Origin: JBPYFK01 sp051984675
GTDB lineage: Bacteria > Actinomycetota > Actinomycetes > Mycobacteriales > Pseudonocardiaceae
DNA length: 30,127 bases
Assembly: GCA_051984675.1 (NCBI GenBank)
Contig: JBPYFK010000041.1
Span: 1-30,127 of the forward strand
Direction: 5' to 3'
The notes under the pieces were generated by a model, which was not told where the DNA came from, ran no database searches, and saw only the letters and a program-made list of their open reading frames with translations. How positions within the stretch are numbered: position 1 is the first letter of the stretch; every line of letters begins with the position of its first letter. The position numbers were made by a program, and so were the translations under genes. Of this stretch, positions 1 to 7,650 are shown in pieces.

Positions 1-952
1 AATCGCGGTTGTTCAACCGTGCCAGCATCGCGTTGTACGCCGCCAACGCGTGATCGTCCGAATCCACGTCGTCCGATTCCTGCAACGGCGCCGTACCGCC
101 GTGCTGGGCCAGCGCGCTGCGGCGCGCGGATTCCAGCCAGGAGCCGAAACCGGCTTCCGGGCCGCTGGCCCGCAGCCACAGCCGGATCGCGACCAGCGCC
201 AACGCTGCCATCGTCGAGTCGCCGAAGAACCACATGATCGCGCCGGCGAGGTTCTGATCGGTCAGCAGCGTCGGTCCCCAGTCGGGGCGGGCCAGGCCGT
301 AGGACGGCGCGATCGGATGCGGGGACATCATCAGCACAATGCCGACGACGGTGTCCGGCAACATTCCCACGAGCAGGAAAACCACCCGAAGCGGGTGTGG
401 AAAGCGCTGCCAGCGGATCGGTTCTCCGCCGATGATGGGCAGGAAGAACAAATACCCGCTCACCAGGTATGCCGCGATCTCCACGTGCATCAGCCACGGA
501 TGTTCCAGGCGCACTTCGAGAAACGGCGTCAAGTGCGTGCCAATAAGGACGGCCCCATACAGCACGAACGCCACGGCGGGGTTGGTGAGCACTGCGATCG
601 GCCCGGATTCCAGGAATCGCATCCGCGCCCCCGCCGCAACCCACAGCGACAGCGGGCGACCGGTGATGAGCAGCACCGGCACGGCCATGATCAGCGTCAG
701 GTGCTGGACCATGTGTATCCAGAACAGGAAGTCGCTATAAACGCTGATCGCGCTGTTGACCGCGAGGACCATCGTGACCAGTCCGGCCAGGAAGCACCAC
801 GCGCGCCAAGCTGGCCACGGCTTCCCGGCCCGCCGGCACTTCGCCAGGCCCGCCAGGTAGGCGGCGCCCAGCGCCGCTACCAGCACGTCCCAGGCGGAAA
901 GTCGCCAGGTTGCCAGCGCAGTGGTCCACGTCAGTGGTTGCGCGTGCTGCAT
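1..952 (-). CDS. ctaG: CtaG-type cytochrome c oxidase assembly protein, 3' end cut off
   Basis: I translated this gene by hand on the minus strand; it has no stop because it runs off the left edge after 317 complete codons. It is a polytopic membrane protein with several hydrophobic segments. The segment with HMVQHLTLIMAVPVLLITG (about residues 80-98) and the later LMHVEIAAYLVSGYLFFLP are typical of the caa3_CtaG family. Family members help insert copper into cytochrome c oxidase at the plasma membrane, often beside CopD-like domains. The start is ATG at 952; a GTG lies directly before it at 955. There is no clear Shine-Dalgarno. A hydrophilic Asp-rich tail begins near residue 295. The neighbouring CopD remnant and copper ATPase support a copper role. 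The family is well supported; the exact partner is inferred. Confidence 0.85.
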   Translation of the reverse strand, partial: MQHAQPLTWTTALATWRLSAWDVLVAALGAAYLAGLAKCRRAGKPWPAWRAWCFLAGLVTMVLAVNSAISVYSDFLFWIHMVQHLTLIMAVPVLLITGRPLSLWVAAGARMRFLESGPIAVLTNPAVAFVLYGAVLIGTHLTPFLEVRLEHPWLMHVEIAAYLVSGYLFFLPIIGGEPIRWQRFPHPLRVVFLLVGMLPDTVVGIVLMMSPHPIAPSYGLARPDWGPTLLTDQNLAGAIMWFFGDSTMAALALVAIRLWLRASGPEAGFGSWLESARRSALAQHGGTAPLQESDDVDSDDHALAAYNAMLARLNNRD

Positions 953-1054
953 CACGGTGCAGGGAGTCTACGCGCGCTACAGCGAGCACGACTCTCGACG
1001 GGGCACGGTTATGGGCGCGGGAACCGGCCGGACCGCGTCCACGACAATCTGCCT

Positions 1055-1347
1055 GTGCGCGCAGTCCGTGGTGGGAAGCCCGAACCGGGGAACTGGCTGC
1101 TGATCGGCGGCGCGATCGTGGCACTCGGGTTCGTGATCCTCTCGAGCGTGCTGGCCGGCTCGCAGCCGTACACCGCCGTGGGCAGCGCAGACCCTGGCGC
1201 GGGATAGCCGGAGTCACCGCCCTGGTCCTCGGCGAGCTCTCGCCGCTCGTCGCCCTGGCCGCGCTGGTGCTGCGGTGGTCGCGAATCGACAACGCTTCCG
1301 ACAGCTACGCCAGCTTCACGGCTGAGCTGCTGCGGCAGCGTCCGTAG
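1055..1347 (+). pseudogene. CopD-like membrane protein remnant with a frameshift
   Basis: Two hydrophobic pieces lie in different frames and meet within a few bases. Frame one reads a membrane helix (NWLLIGGAIVALGFVILSSV) followed by QPYTAVGSADPGAG and a stop at 1205-1207. The other frame continues with GIAGVTALVLGELSPLVALA and a second helix, ending at 1347. Adding one base in the G-rich stretch near 1195-1203 joins them into a chain resembling the N-terminus of CopD/YcnJ copper-resistance proteins, which have a 'Y-x-G-x-x-DPG' element after the first helix. Third positions are G/C-rich in both frames. The rest of a CopD domain is absent, so this looks truncated as well as shifted. The first in-frame GTG is at 1055, without a convincing ribosome site. 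A sequencing error could explain the shift but not the missing C-terminus. Confidence 0.42.
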
Positions 1348-3619
1348 TCGATGGGTCGGTAGTCGACGGGCCAGTAGCCGACAGGGCGTGCCGGACCTCG
1401 CTGCCGAACTTGCGCAGCCGCAGGCTGTTGGTCACCACCAACAGCGACGACAGCGCCATGGCCGCGGCCGCGATCAGCGGGTTGAGCAGGCCGAACGCCG
1501 CCAGCGGCAGCGCGGCGAGGTTGTAGCCGAACGCCCAGGCGAGATTGCCGCGGATGGTCCGCAGCGTGCTGCGGGCCAGCAGGACGGCGCTGGGAACGAC
1601 GTCCAGGTCGTCCCGCACGAGGATGAGGTCCGCGGCTTCCAGCGCGACATCGGTTCCGGTGATCACCGCCAGGCCGAGGTCAGCGCTGGCCAGCGCGGGC
1701 GCGTCGTTCACCCCGTCACCGACCATCGCGACCGTGCGGCCCCGCGCCCGCAGTCGCTCGATCGTCACGGCCTTGTCCGCCGGCAGGACCTCGGCCAGGA
1801 CTTCGTCGATGCCGACCTCGGCCGCGACCGCCCGCGCGGTGACCGCGTTGTCGCCGGTGAGCAACGCCGTGCGCAGGCCGAGTTGATGCAGCTTGGCGAT
1901 CGCGGGCGCGGCCGACGGCTTCACCGTGTCCGCCAGCGCGAACACGCCTTGCGCAGCGCCGTCCGCCGCCACCACGACCGTGGTGTGGCCGTGCCGTTCC
2001 CACTCAGCGCGCTGCGCATCGAGTTCGACGGGCACGTCGATCCCACGCTCAGCCAGCAGTCGAGCCGACCCGACCACGACCTTCTGGCCGTCGACGACTC
2101 CGAAGGCCCCCAGACCGGACAGGCTGGCGAACTCCTCCACCGGCTCCAGCGTGCCGAGTTCCTGGCGGGCCAGCGCGGTGATCGCCTGCGCGACGACGTG
2201 CTCGGAAGCGTTCTCGACGGCGCCGGCCTGGCGCAGCAGCGTGGCGCGGTCGGAAGCCGACCACACGTCCACCACGGTCATCCGGCCGCTGGTGATCGTC
2301 CCGGTCTTGTCCAGCACGACCGTGTCGATCGCACGTGCCGACTCCAGCGCCTGGTGTCCCTTGATGAAGATTCCGAGCTGGGCACCGCGCCCCGACGCCG
2401 CCAGCAAGGCGGTCGGCGTGGCCAGCCCCAGCGCGCACGGGCAGGCGATGATCAACACGGCGAGGGCGGAGCTGAACGCTTCCTCCACCGGCGAGCCGAG
2501 CGACCACCACGCCACGAACGTCAGCGCGGCCAGGGCACACACCGCCGGCACGAACCACCCGGAAATGCGGTCCGCGAGTCGCTGCACGCCCGCCTTGTCG
2601 TTCTGGGCCTGCTCGACCAGGCGCACCAGCTGGGCCAGCTGGGTATCAGCGCCCACTCGGGTGGCTCGCACCACCACACGTCCACTCAGCGCGACCGTGC
2701 CCCCCACCAAGGTGTCACCCGGTGAGGCTTCGACGGGCACGGACTCGCCGGTCATCGTGCTGGTGTCGACCGCGCAGTGCCCGTGCAGGACTTCGCCGTC
2801 CGTCGCGATCGTCTCCCCGGGGCGGACCACGAAGTGGTCGCCGATCTGGAGGTCGCTCACAGGTACGCGGTGCTCGCTGCCATCCTCGCGCAGCACGGCG
2901 ACGTCCTTCGCGCCGATCGCGGCCAGCGCCCGCAGCGCGTCCCCGGCCCGGTGCTTGGCCTTGGCCTCGAACAGCCGCCCGGCGAGCACGAACGTGGTCA
3001 CGCCAGCCGCGACATCCAGGTAGATCGACCCACCGGGCCGCAACACCAGCCCCAACACCCCATCGGTGGCTGCCGCCGCACTGCCGTGCACGAAGATCGT
3101 GTACACCGACCAGCCGCTGGCGGCGACGATCCCCAACGACACCAGGGTGTCCATGGAACTCGCGCCGTGCCGGGCGTTGACCAGTGCTTGCCGGTGGAAC
3201 GGCCAGGCGCACCACGTCGCCACCGGGAGCGTCATGGCCAGCAACAACCACTGCCAGCCGGTGAACCGCAACGAGGGCACCAGGGCGAAGGTGATCGACA
3301 GGTCTCCCAGCGGTGCCCCGAGGAGCAGCGCCACCACCAGGCGCCGCCACAGGTACCGCACCTGACCGGCGTCGCCTCCCGGTTCCTCCGTGGTGGGCTT
3401 GGCGGGTTCGATCAGCGCCGCCTGGTATCCGAGGCGCTCGACCACCGCGATGAGCTGCTCGGCGTCCACGCCGTCCGGCGCCTCGACCGCCGCCTTCTCG
3501 GTGGCGAAGTTCACGCTCGCCGTCACGCCGTCGAGCTTGTTGAGCTTGCGTTCCACCCTGGCGGCACAGGAGGCGCACGTCATTCCGCTGACCGCCAGCT
3601 CCACCGACGACGCCCGCAT
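1316..3619 (-). CDS. copA: Cu(+)-exporting P1B-type ATPase
   Basis: The 767-residue protein pumps Cu(+) out of the cytosol using ATP. An N-terminal metal-binding domain carries MTCASC (Cys15, Cys18). The channel motif CPC is at 393-395, the phosphorylation motif DKTGT starts at Asp437, and MVGDGVND lies near the hinge. Helix 7 reads N-x6-YN-x4-P and helix 8 reads P-x6-M-x2-SS, the signature of Cu(+)-type (P1B-1) pumps. The usual Ser-Glu-His-Pro element reads SEHV at His474-Val475. The open frame extends to 3739, but ATG 3619 is preferred: GAGGTGAGA precedes it, it leads straight into the metal-binding domain, and the upstream extension runs through 17-base tandem repeats that would break a coding frame. 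The C-terminal tail has repeated PSTTD units. Next to CtaG and a CopD remnant, a copper role is consistent. Confidence 0.93.
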   Translation of the reverse strand: MRASSVELAVSGMTCASCAARVERKLNKLDGVTASVNFATEKAAVEAPDGVDAEQLIAVVERLGYQAALIEPAKPTTEEPGGDAGQVRYLWRRLVVALLLGAPLGDLSITFALVPSLRFTGWQWLLLAMTLPVATWCAWPFHRQALVNARHGASSMDTLVSLGIVAASGWSVYTIFVHGSAAAATDGVLGLVLRPGGSIYLDVAAGVTTFVLAGRLFEAKAKHRAGDALRALAAIGAKDVAVLREDGSEHRVPVSDLQIGDHFVVRPGETIATDGEVLHGHCAVDTSTMTGESVPVEASPGDTLVGGTVALSGRVVVRATRVGADTQLAQLVRLVEQAQNDKAGVQRLADRISGWFVPAVCALAALTFVAWWSLGSPVEEAFSSALAVLIIACPCALGLATPTALLAASGRGAQLGIFIKGHQALESARAIDTVVLDKTGTITSGRMTVVDVWSASDRATLLRQAGAVENASEHVVAQAITALARQELGTLEPVEEFASLSGLGAFGVVDGQKVVVGSARLLAERGIDVPVELDAQRAEWERHGHTTVVVAADGAAQGVFALADTVKPSAAPAIAKLHQLGLRTALLTGDNAVTARAVAAEVGIDEVLAEVLPADKAVTIERLRARGRTVAMVGDGVNDAPALASADLGLAVITGTDVALEAADLILVRDDLDVVPSAVLLARSTLRTIRGNLAWAFGYNLAALPLAAFGLLNPLIAAAAMALSSLLVVTNSLRLRKFGSEVRHALSATGPSTTDPSTTDAAAAAQP

Positions 3620-3627
3620 TCTCACCT

Positions 3628-3661
3628 CACCCACGACATCTCCGCACCCACGACGTCTCCG
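3628..3661. repeat. Tandem 17-bp repeat before copA
   Basis: Two adjacent copies, CACCCACGACATCTCCG (3628-3644) and CACCCACGACGTCTCCG (3645-3661), differ at one base. They lie 9 bases upstream of the chosen copA start, so they are in the leader or promoter. The 17-base period is not a multiple of three, which argues against this being translated sequence. Confidence 0.8.
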
Positions 3662-3677
3662 CCCGACCGGTTCCCGC

Positions 3678-3712
3678 ACGACGGTGGCCGTCGTCACGAC
3701 AGTGGCCGTCGT
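3678..3712. repeat. Tandem imperfect palindromes before copA
   Basis: ACGACGGTGGCCGTCGT (3678-3694) and ACGACAGTGGCCGTCGT (3696-3712) repeat with an 18-base period. Each copy is itself an imperfect inverted repeat (ACGAC...GTCGT). Paired palindromes 60-95 bases upstream of a metal-pump gene are a plausible operator for a metal-responsive repressor. No known copper box (CsoR or CueR type) is recognised, so the operator role is inferred. Confidence 0.6.
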
Positions 3713-3806
3713 ACTACAGGCGTCGTCCACCCGCACCACAGAGTTCCGGCTGGTCAGTATTCCGCAGGGTGCGCGATCCGGGCGGTCGGGGCAGCCGCGC
3801 GGCCAG

Positions 3807-4424
3807 CTAGCGGCGGCGGAGGGCGCCGACGATGAGGCGGCCGATCACGAAGTAGACGATCGCGGCCAGGCCGTAGTTGAGGATCAGTCCGATCGTGGCG
3901 CTGCCGGGGTTGAAGACGTCCTCGAAGCCGAGCACCAGACTCTTGGCCACCACGTTCACGAACGCGACGATCCCGCTGCCCGTGTTCGCACCGAAGAGCA
4001 CGAACACGATGTGCAACACGAAGATCGTGGCGATCACGCCGGTCAGGATGTGCACGACGGTGGCGATGGTGCGCGCCCGGTCGTCCTTGCGCGCACGTTC
4101 CTCGGCATAGGAGCGGCGGGGCTGCTCGTACGGGTGGGGCTCGGGTTCGTAGGCCCTCGGCTGCTGGTCGTACCGGTCGTAGGGCTCGTAGGGGTCCTGT
4201 TCGTAGGGATCAACCGGGTAGGGATCAACCGGGTAGGCGTCGGCGGGTTGCGGCGGGCGCTGGTAGACGCCAGGCGGTTGCTGCTGGTACCGGACGGGCG
4301 GCTGTGGCTGCTGGGACGGCGGGAGCTGCGGGTACGGCCGCGTATCGCCTGCGCCGGGTGGCCGGCCGCCCTGGGGGTGCGGGCGCTGGTTCGGCCCCGG
4401 CCCCTGGTTCGGGTAGTAGGTCAT
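3807..4424 (-). CDS. Pro/Tyr-rich N-terminal domain with YggT-like membrane C-terminus, unknown function
   Basis: This 205-residue protein has a low-complexity first half (about residues 1-120) rich in Pro, Gln and Tyr, with repeated YPVDPY and DPYEPYDRYD units. A short charged stretch (EERARKDDRARTIA) follows, then two or three hydrophobic segments separated by a loop containing FNPGSATIG. The C-terminus ends in RRR, which suggests a cytoplasmic end. The layout resembles YggT-like small membrane proteins of actinomycetes, where a disordered Pro/Tyr-rich tail may bind partners. I do not recognise a specific function. The open frame reaches 4538, but ATG 4424 begins the low-complexity domain and avoids overlap with the upstream promoter region. 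It is divergent from the asparaginase gene. Confidence 0.68.
   Translation of the reverse strand: MTYYPNQGPGPNQRPHPQGGRPPGAGDTRPYPQLPPSQQPQPPVRYQQQPPGVYQRPPQPADAYPVDPYPVDPYEQDPYEPYDRYDQQPRAYEPEPHPYEQPRRSYAEERARKDDRARTIATVVHILTGVIATIFVLHIVFVLFGANTGSGIVAFVNVVAKSLVLGFEDVFNPGSATIGLILNYGLAAIVYFVIGRLIVGALRRR
4202..4236. repeat. Short in-frame tandem repeat in the Pro/Tyr-rich region
   Basis: The unit GGGATCAACCGGGTA occurs twice in a row (15 bases, five codons) within the membrane-protein gene at about 4206-4235. It encodes the repeated Tyr-Pro-Val-Asp-Pro unit and is probably a recent in-frame duplication. Confidence 0.6.
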
Positions 4425-4448
4425 GCCCGCATTGTGACGACCCGCTCG

Positions 4449-4470
4449 CCGGGAGGACAGCCCCTCCCGG
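4449..4470. other. Inverted repeat in the divergent 4425-4570 region
   Basis: CCGGGAGG (4449-4456) and CCTCCCGG (4463-4470) form an 8-bp stem with a 6-base loop. It sits directly upstream of a TTGACA hexamer. It could be an operator for either divergent gene; nothing in the sequence decides. Confidence 0.45.
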
Positions 4471-4474
4471 AACC

Positions 4475-4502
4475 TTGACACGTCAGTGACGGTCGCCACA
4501 CT
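4475..4502 (+). promoter_or_regulatory. Candidate promoter for the asparaginase gene
   Basis: A perfect -35 TTGACA (4475-4480) is followed after 16 bases by CACACT (4497-4502), giving a leader of about 60 bases. A second possibility is TAGGCT at 4559-4564, six bases before the GTG start, which would give a leaderless message. Both are predictions by eye. Confidence 0.4.
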
Positions 4503-4570
4503 CCGATCGTGCCGCCACATCCCGACAGTCGTCCACAATGGACTTCTGACCGCCGACGTAGGCTGGCACG

Positions 4571-5608
4571 GTGCACGACACTCCGACGGTATCCGTGATC
4601 TCCCTCGGCGGGACGATCGCGATGACAGCTCAAGGCAAGGACGCCGGTGTCAGTCCCGCGCTGGGGGCTGACGACCTGCTCGCGGCGGTTCCCGGGCTCA
4701 CGGAAACCGGAATCCGCCTGCGCGCACGCAACTTCCGGGCGTTGCCCGGTGCCTCGCTGGGATGGGACGACCTCGTCGAACTGGTGGCGGTGATCGAAGC
4801 GGAGGTCCACGACGGGGTCTCCGGGGTCGTGATCACCCAGGGAACCGACACGATCGAAGAGACCGCCTACTTCCTGGACGTCACCGCGGACGTGCCGGTG
4901 CCGGTCGTCGTCACGGGGGCGATGCGCAACCCCACGCTGGCCGGTGCGGACGGTCCCGCCAACGTTTTGGCGGCGGTCCAACTCGCGTCGTCCGGCCACC
5001 GCGAGCTGGGCTGCGTTGTGGTGCTGGCCGACGAGATCCACGCCGCCCGCCACGTGCGCAAGACGCATGCGACGAGCACGTCCGCCTTCACTTCGCCGAA
5101 CACCGGACCGCTCGGGTCAGTTGTGGAAGGCGTGCCCCGCCTGCTGACCCACCCCGGACCACGCACGCTCGTTCCTATTCCATCCACAATGGACAGCGTC
5201 CGCGTTCCGGTCATGCCCGCCGTTCTGGCCGACGACGGCACGGTTCTCCGCCTGATCGGCCCCGCGTGTGACGGGCTGGTCGTCGCGGGTTTCGGGGTCG
5301 GACATGTGCCCGCAGCGCTGGTCCCCGACCTCGCGGAGCTGGCGGGCCGGGTCCCTGTGGTGCTGGCCAGCCGTATCGGGGCTGGTCCGGTGCTGCGGCG
5401 GACCTACGGCTTTCCCGGTTCCGAGCAGGACCTCCAGGATCGCGGACTGGTCAACGCCGGTTTCCTCGCGCCCGAGAAGGCTCGGATCTTGCTGCACCTG
5501 CTGATCGCGGCCGGAGCCAACACGGACACCGTCCGGGTCACCTTTGAGAAGGCAGCGGGCGAACCAGTCACATGGCCTGCACGGCGCTGGGATACATCTC
5601 CTCGATGA
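4571..5608 (+). CDS. L-asparaginase, type I/II fold
   Basis: The 345-residue enzyme hydrolyses L-asparagine to aspartate and ammonia. The first catalytic threonine lies in SLGGTIAM (Thr15). The second set lies in TQGTDTIEE (Thr92, Asp93), and the conserved lysine is in KTHATSTSAF (Lys164). Length matches bacterial asparaginases. No signal peptide is visible, so it is probably cytosolic. It starts at GTG 4571; the Shine-Dalgarno is poor, and a TAGGCT hexamer at leaderless spacing may explain this. The gene converges on the acyl-CoA synthetase gene and the two coding regions overlap by 41 bases at their 3' ends. The family is certain; affinity for asparagine versus glutamine cannot be read. Confidence 0.93.
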   Translation: MHDTPTVSVISLGGTIAMTAQGKDAGVSPALGADDLLAAVPGLTETGIRLRARNFRALPGASLGWDDLVELVAVIEAEVHDGVSGVVITQGTDTIEETAYFLDVTADVPVPVVVTGAMRNPTLAGADGPANVLAAVQLASSGHRELGCVVVLADEIHAARHVRKTHATSTSAFTSPNTGPLGSVVEGVPRLLTHPGPRTLVPIPSTMDSVRVPVMPAVLADDGTVLRLIGPACDGLVVAGFGVGHVPAALVPDLAELAGRVPVVLASRIGAGPVLRRTYGFPGSEQDLQDRGLVNAGFLAPEKARILLHLLIAAGANTDTVRVTFEKAAGEPVTWPARRWDTSPR

Positions 5609-7388
5609 GGTGCTCGTAGCGCTTCTCGACAACGCGACGTTTGACCTTCAGGCTCGGCGTGAGCTCCCCGTCGTCGACGGTCAGATCCCGAGGCAGGATG
5701 CTGAACCTCTTGATCGTCTCGTGCCGGGCCACGCCGGCGTTGAGCTGCTCGATGCCGGAACTGACCAGCTCGTGGACCTTCGCGTGCCCGGCGAGCTGAT
5801 CGTAGGAGAGGTCCCGGAGGCCGTGGTCGGCCGCCCACGCCGTGATCGCTTCCTCGTCCAGGCTGATCAGCGCCGTGCAGTAGGGGCGCTGGTCGCCGTG
5901 GATGACGACGTTGCTCACGTACGGGCACACCGCCTTGAGTCGCCCTTCCAGCGACTGCGGTGCGACGTACTTGCCACCGGAAGTCTTGATCAGATCCTTC
6001 TTCCGGTCGGTGACCTTGAGGAAACCGTCCTCCAGGACACCGACATCCCCGGTGTGCAGCCAGCCTTCGCTGTCCAGCACTTCGGCGGACTCCTCGGGAC
6101 GGTTGTGGTAGCCGTTCATGATGCCGCCCCCGCGCAGCAGGACCTCGCCGTCTTCCAGGAACGTCACCTCGGTTCCCGGCAACGGCTTGCCCACCGTGCC
6201 GATCCGGTGGTCGTCTGGCCGGTTGACGAAGCTGCCGGCGCTGCTCTCGGTGAGCCCGTAACCCTCCAGGATCAGCACGCCGGCGGCATAGAAGAACTGC
6301 GCGATGTCCGGGGAAAGCGGCGCGCTGCCGGAGACGAAGAACCGCAGCCGCCCGCCGAAACGGGCGCGCAGCTTGGAAAACACCAGGCGGTCGGCCACCG
6401 CGTGCTGCAGCGCGAGCAGCGCGCCCGGCCGCTGCCCGCGCTGCCGCAGGCCGGCAACCTTCGCGCCGACCTCGCTGGCCCAGCGGAAGATCTGGTACTT
6501 CAGCGCTCCGCCTTCCCGGGCCTGGGTGATGACCTTGTTGTAGACCTTCTCGAAGATCCGCGGGGCGGCGGCGACGAACGTCGGCCGCACGGCGGCCAGG
6601 TTGTCGACGATCTTGTCGACCCGACCGTCCACCGCGGTCAGGAAGCCGAGCCGGATCTGGGCCACCTGCAGGACCTTGCCGAACGCGTGCGCCAGCGGCA
6701 GCCACAGGTACTGGACGTCGTCCGTGGTCACACCGATCGTGGCGATCGCTTCGGCTTCGTAGAGCCAGTTCGCGTGGGACAGCCGCACGCCTTTGGGCCT
6801 GCCGGTCGTACCCGAGGTGTAGATGAGCGTGGCGAGCTCCTCCGGCCGCACACCACTGATCAGCTCGTCGAACAGGTCCGGCTGGTCGACGCCGACGGCG
6901 CGCCCCTGCGACTCCAACTCGTCGAGCGTCATCACCCACTCGCCGTCGGAGGTGCCGTCGAAGGTGATCACCTTCGTCAGGTTCGGCAGCTTGTCCCGCT
7001 GCGAGCGGAGTTTCTCCACCTGCGCGTCGTCCTCGGCGAACAGCACGACGGTGTCGGAATCGGAGATGATGTAGGCGGATTCGTCGGCCGTGTTCGACGG
7101 GTAGATCGTGGTCGTCGCACCACCGGCGCACAGAATCCCGAGGTCAGCCAGTATCCACTCGATGCGCGTGCCGGACAGGATGCCGCACCGCTGCTGCGGT
7201 GTGAGGCCGAGCGCGTGCAGACCCAGCGCGATCGCCCGGACCCGGCTTCGGGTGTGCGACCACGTCATCGACTGCCAGGCATCACCGTCGGCCGGGAAAC
7301 GGAACGCCTCGCGCTGGCTCGCCTCCTCCACGCGTTGCCGAAACATGTCGGGAATCGAGCGAAAGGGGGAGGTCACCGCATCGTGCAT
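5568..7388 (-). CDS. fadD15: Long-chain fatty acyl-CoA synthetase, FadD15-like
   Basis: The 606-residue enzyme activates long-chain fatty acids to acyl-CoA through an acyl-AMP intermediate. The ATP-binding loop YTSGTTGRPKG is at 190-200. GYGLTESSAG marks the A5 motif, and TGDVG with KVTDRKKDLIKTSGGKYV marks the hinge and the A8 region. Length and the C-terminal lid match the FadD15 group (COG1022) of actinobacteria. Start is ATG 7388. There is no clear Shine-Dalgarno, but GATAGT (7402-7397) lies at a distance that would place the transcription start at or beside the ATG, so a leaderless message is possible. It converges with the asparaginase gene and diverges from the NRAMP-related gene. Confidence 0.92.
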   Translation of the reverse strand: MHDAVTSPFRSIPDMFRQRVEEASQREAFRFPADGDAWQSMTWSHTRSRVRAIALGLHALGLTPQQRCGILSGTRIEWILADLGILCAGGATTTIYPSNTADESAYIISDSDTVVLFAEDDAQVEKLRSQRDKLPNLTKVITFDGTSDGEWVMTLDELESQGRAVGVDQPDLFDELISGVRPEELATLIYTSGTTGRPKGVRLSHANWLYEAEAIATIGVTTDDVQYLWLPLAHAFGKVLQVAQIRLGFLTAVDGRVDKIVDNLAAVRPTFVAAAPRIFEKVYNKVITQAREGGALKYQIFRWASEVGAKVAGLRQRGQRPGALLALQHAVADRLVFSKLRARFGGRLRFFVSGSAPLSPDIAQFFYAAGVLILEGYGLTESSAGSFVNRPDDHRIGTVGKPLPGTEVTFLEDGEVLLRGGGIMNGYHNRPEESAEVLDSEGWLHTGDVGVLEDGFLKVTDRKKDLIKTSGGKYVAPQSLEGRLKAVCPYVSNVVIHGDQRPYCTALISLDEEAITAWAADHGLRDLSYDQLAGHAKVHELVSSGIEQLNAGVARHETIKRFSILPRDLTVDDGELTPSLKVKRRVVEKRYEHLIEEMYPSAVQAM

Positions 7389-7561
7389 GGCAGGAAACTA
7401 TCGGTGTTCATCCCGGCCGCGCAATGTCCGACCGCCAGCTCAGCGCCGATTCACCGCGGTGTGCGACCGCTCGCGGATCGCCTGGTCAGCCCAGTCTGGT
7501 CCGAACACGGGAAATCTCATCATCACTCGATCAGCTGTGGAAGTACGCGCAAACGCCCCAT

Positions 7562-7599
7562 CATCCTTTAGTTCGACCCGGCCATCCCTTAGTTCGACC
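7562..7599. repeat. Two 17-bp direct repeats upstream of the NRAMP-related gene
   Basis: CATCCTTTAGTTCGACC (7562-7578) and CATCCCTTAGTTCGACC (7583-7599) differ at one base and repeat every 21 bases, two turns of the helix. They lie 50-90 bases before the transporter start in the 262-base divergent region with fadD. This placement fits tandem binding of a regulator on one face of the DNA. I recognise no known box. I see nothing else definite in 7389-7561. Confidence 0.65.
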
Positions 7600-7650
7600 T
7601 GACTCGGCCGCTTTCGGCAATCCCGTTTGGTGCATGAGGTGGTGTGGTGT

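Noticed and set aside
735..1292. 185-codon minus-strand frame near the CopD remnant
   Set aside because: It overlaps the start of ctaG, is Arg/Ser-rich and has no hydrophobic or family pattern.
1388..2725. Long plus-strand frame opposite the copper ATPase
   Set aside because: Its product is Arg/Gln/His-rich without domains; it mirrors the well-supported ATPase on the other strand, as expected in high-GC DNA.
3620..3739. N-terminal extension of copA to 3739
   Set aside because: It crosses tandem repeats of 17 and 18 bases, has no ribosome site, and lies before a complete metal-binding domain with its own GAGGTGAGA site.
5544..7571. 675-codon plus-strand frame opposite fadD15
   Set aside because: It has no recognisable motif, and the minus strand has complete acyl-CoA synthetase motifs.
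7561..7600. A short CRISPR-like array from the two 17-bp repeats
   Set aside because: Only two copies with a 4-base gap, no spacers of normal length and no cas genes.
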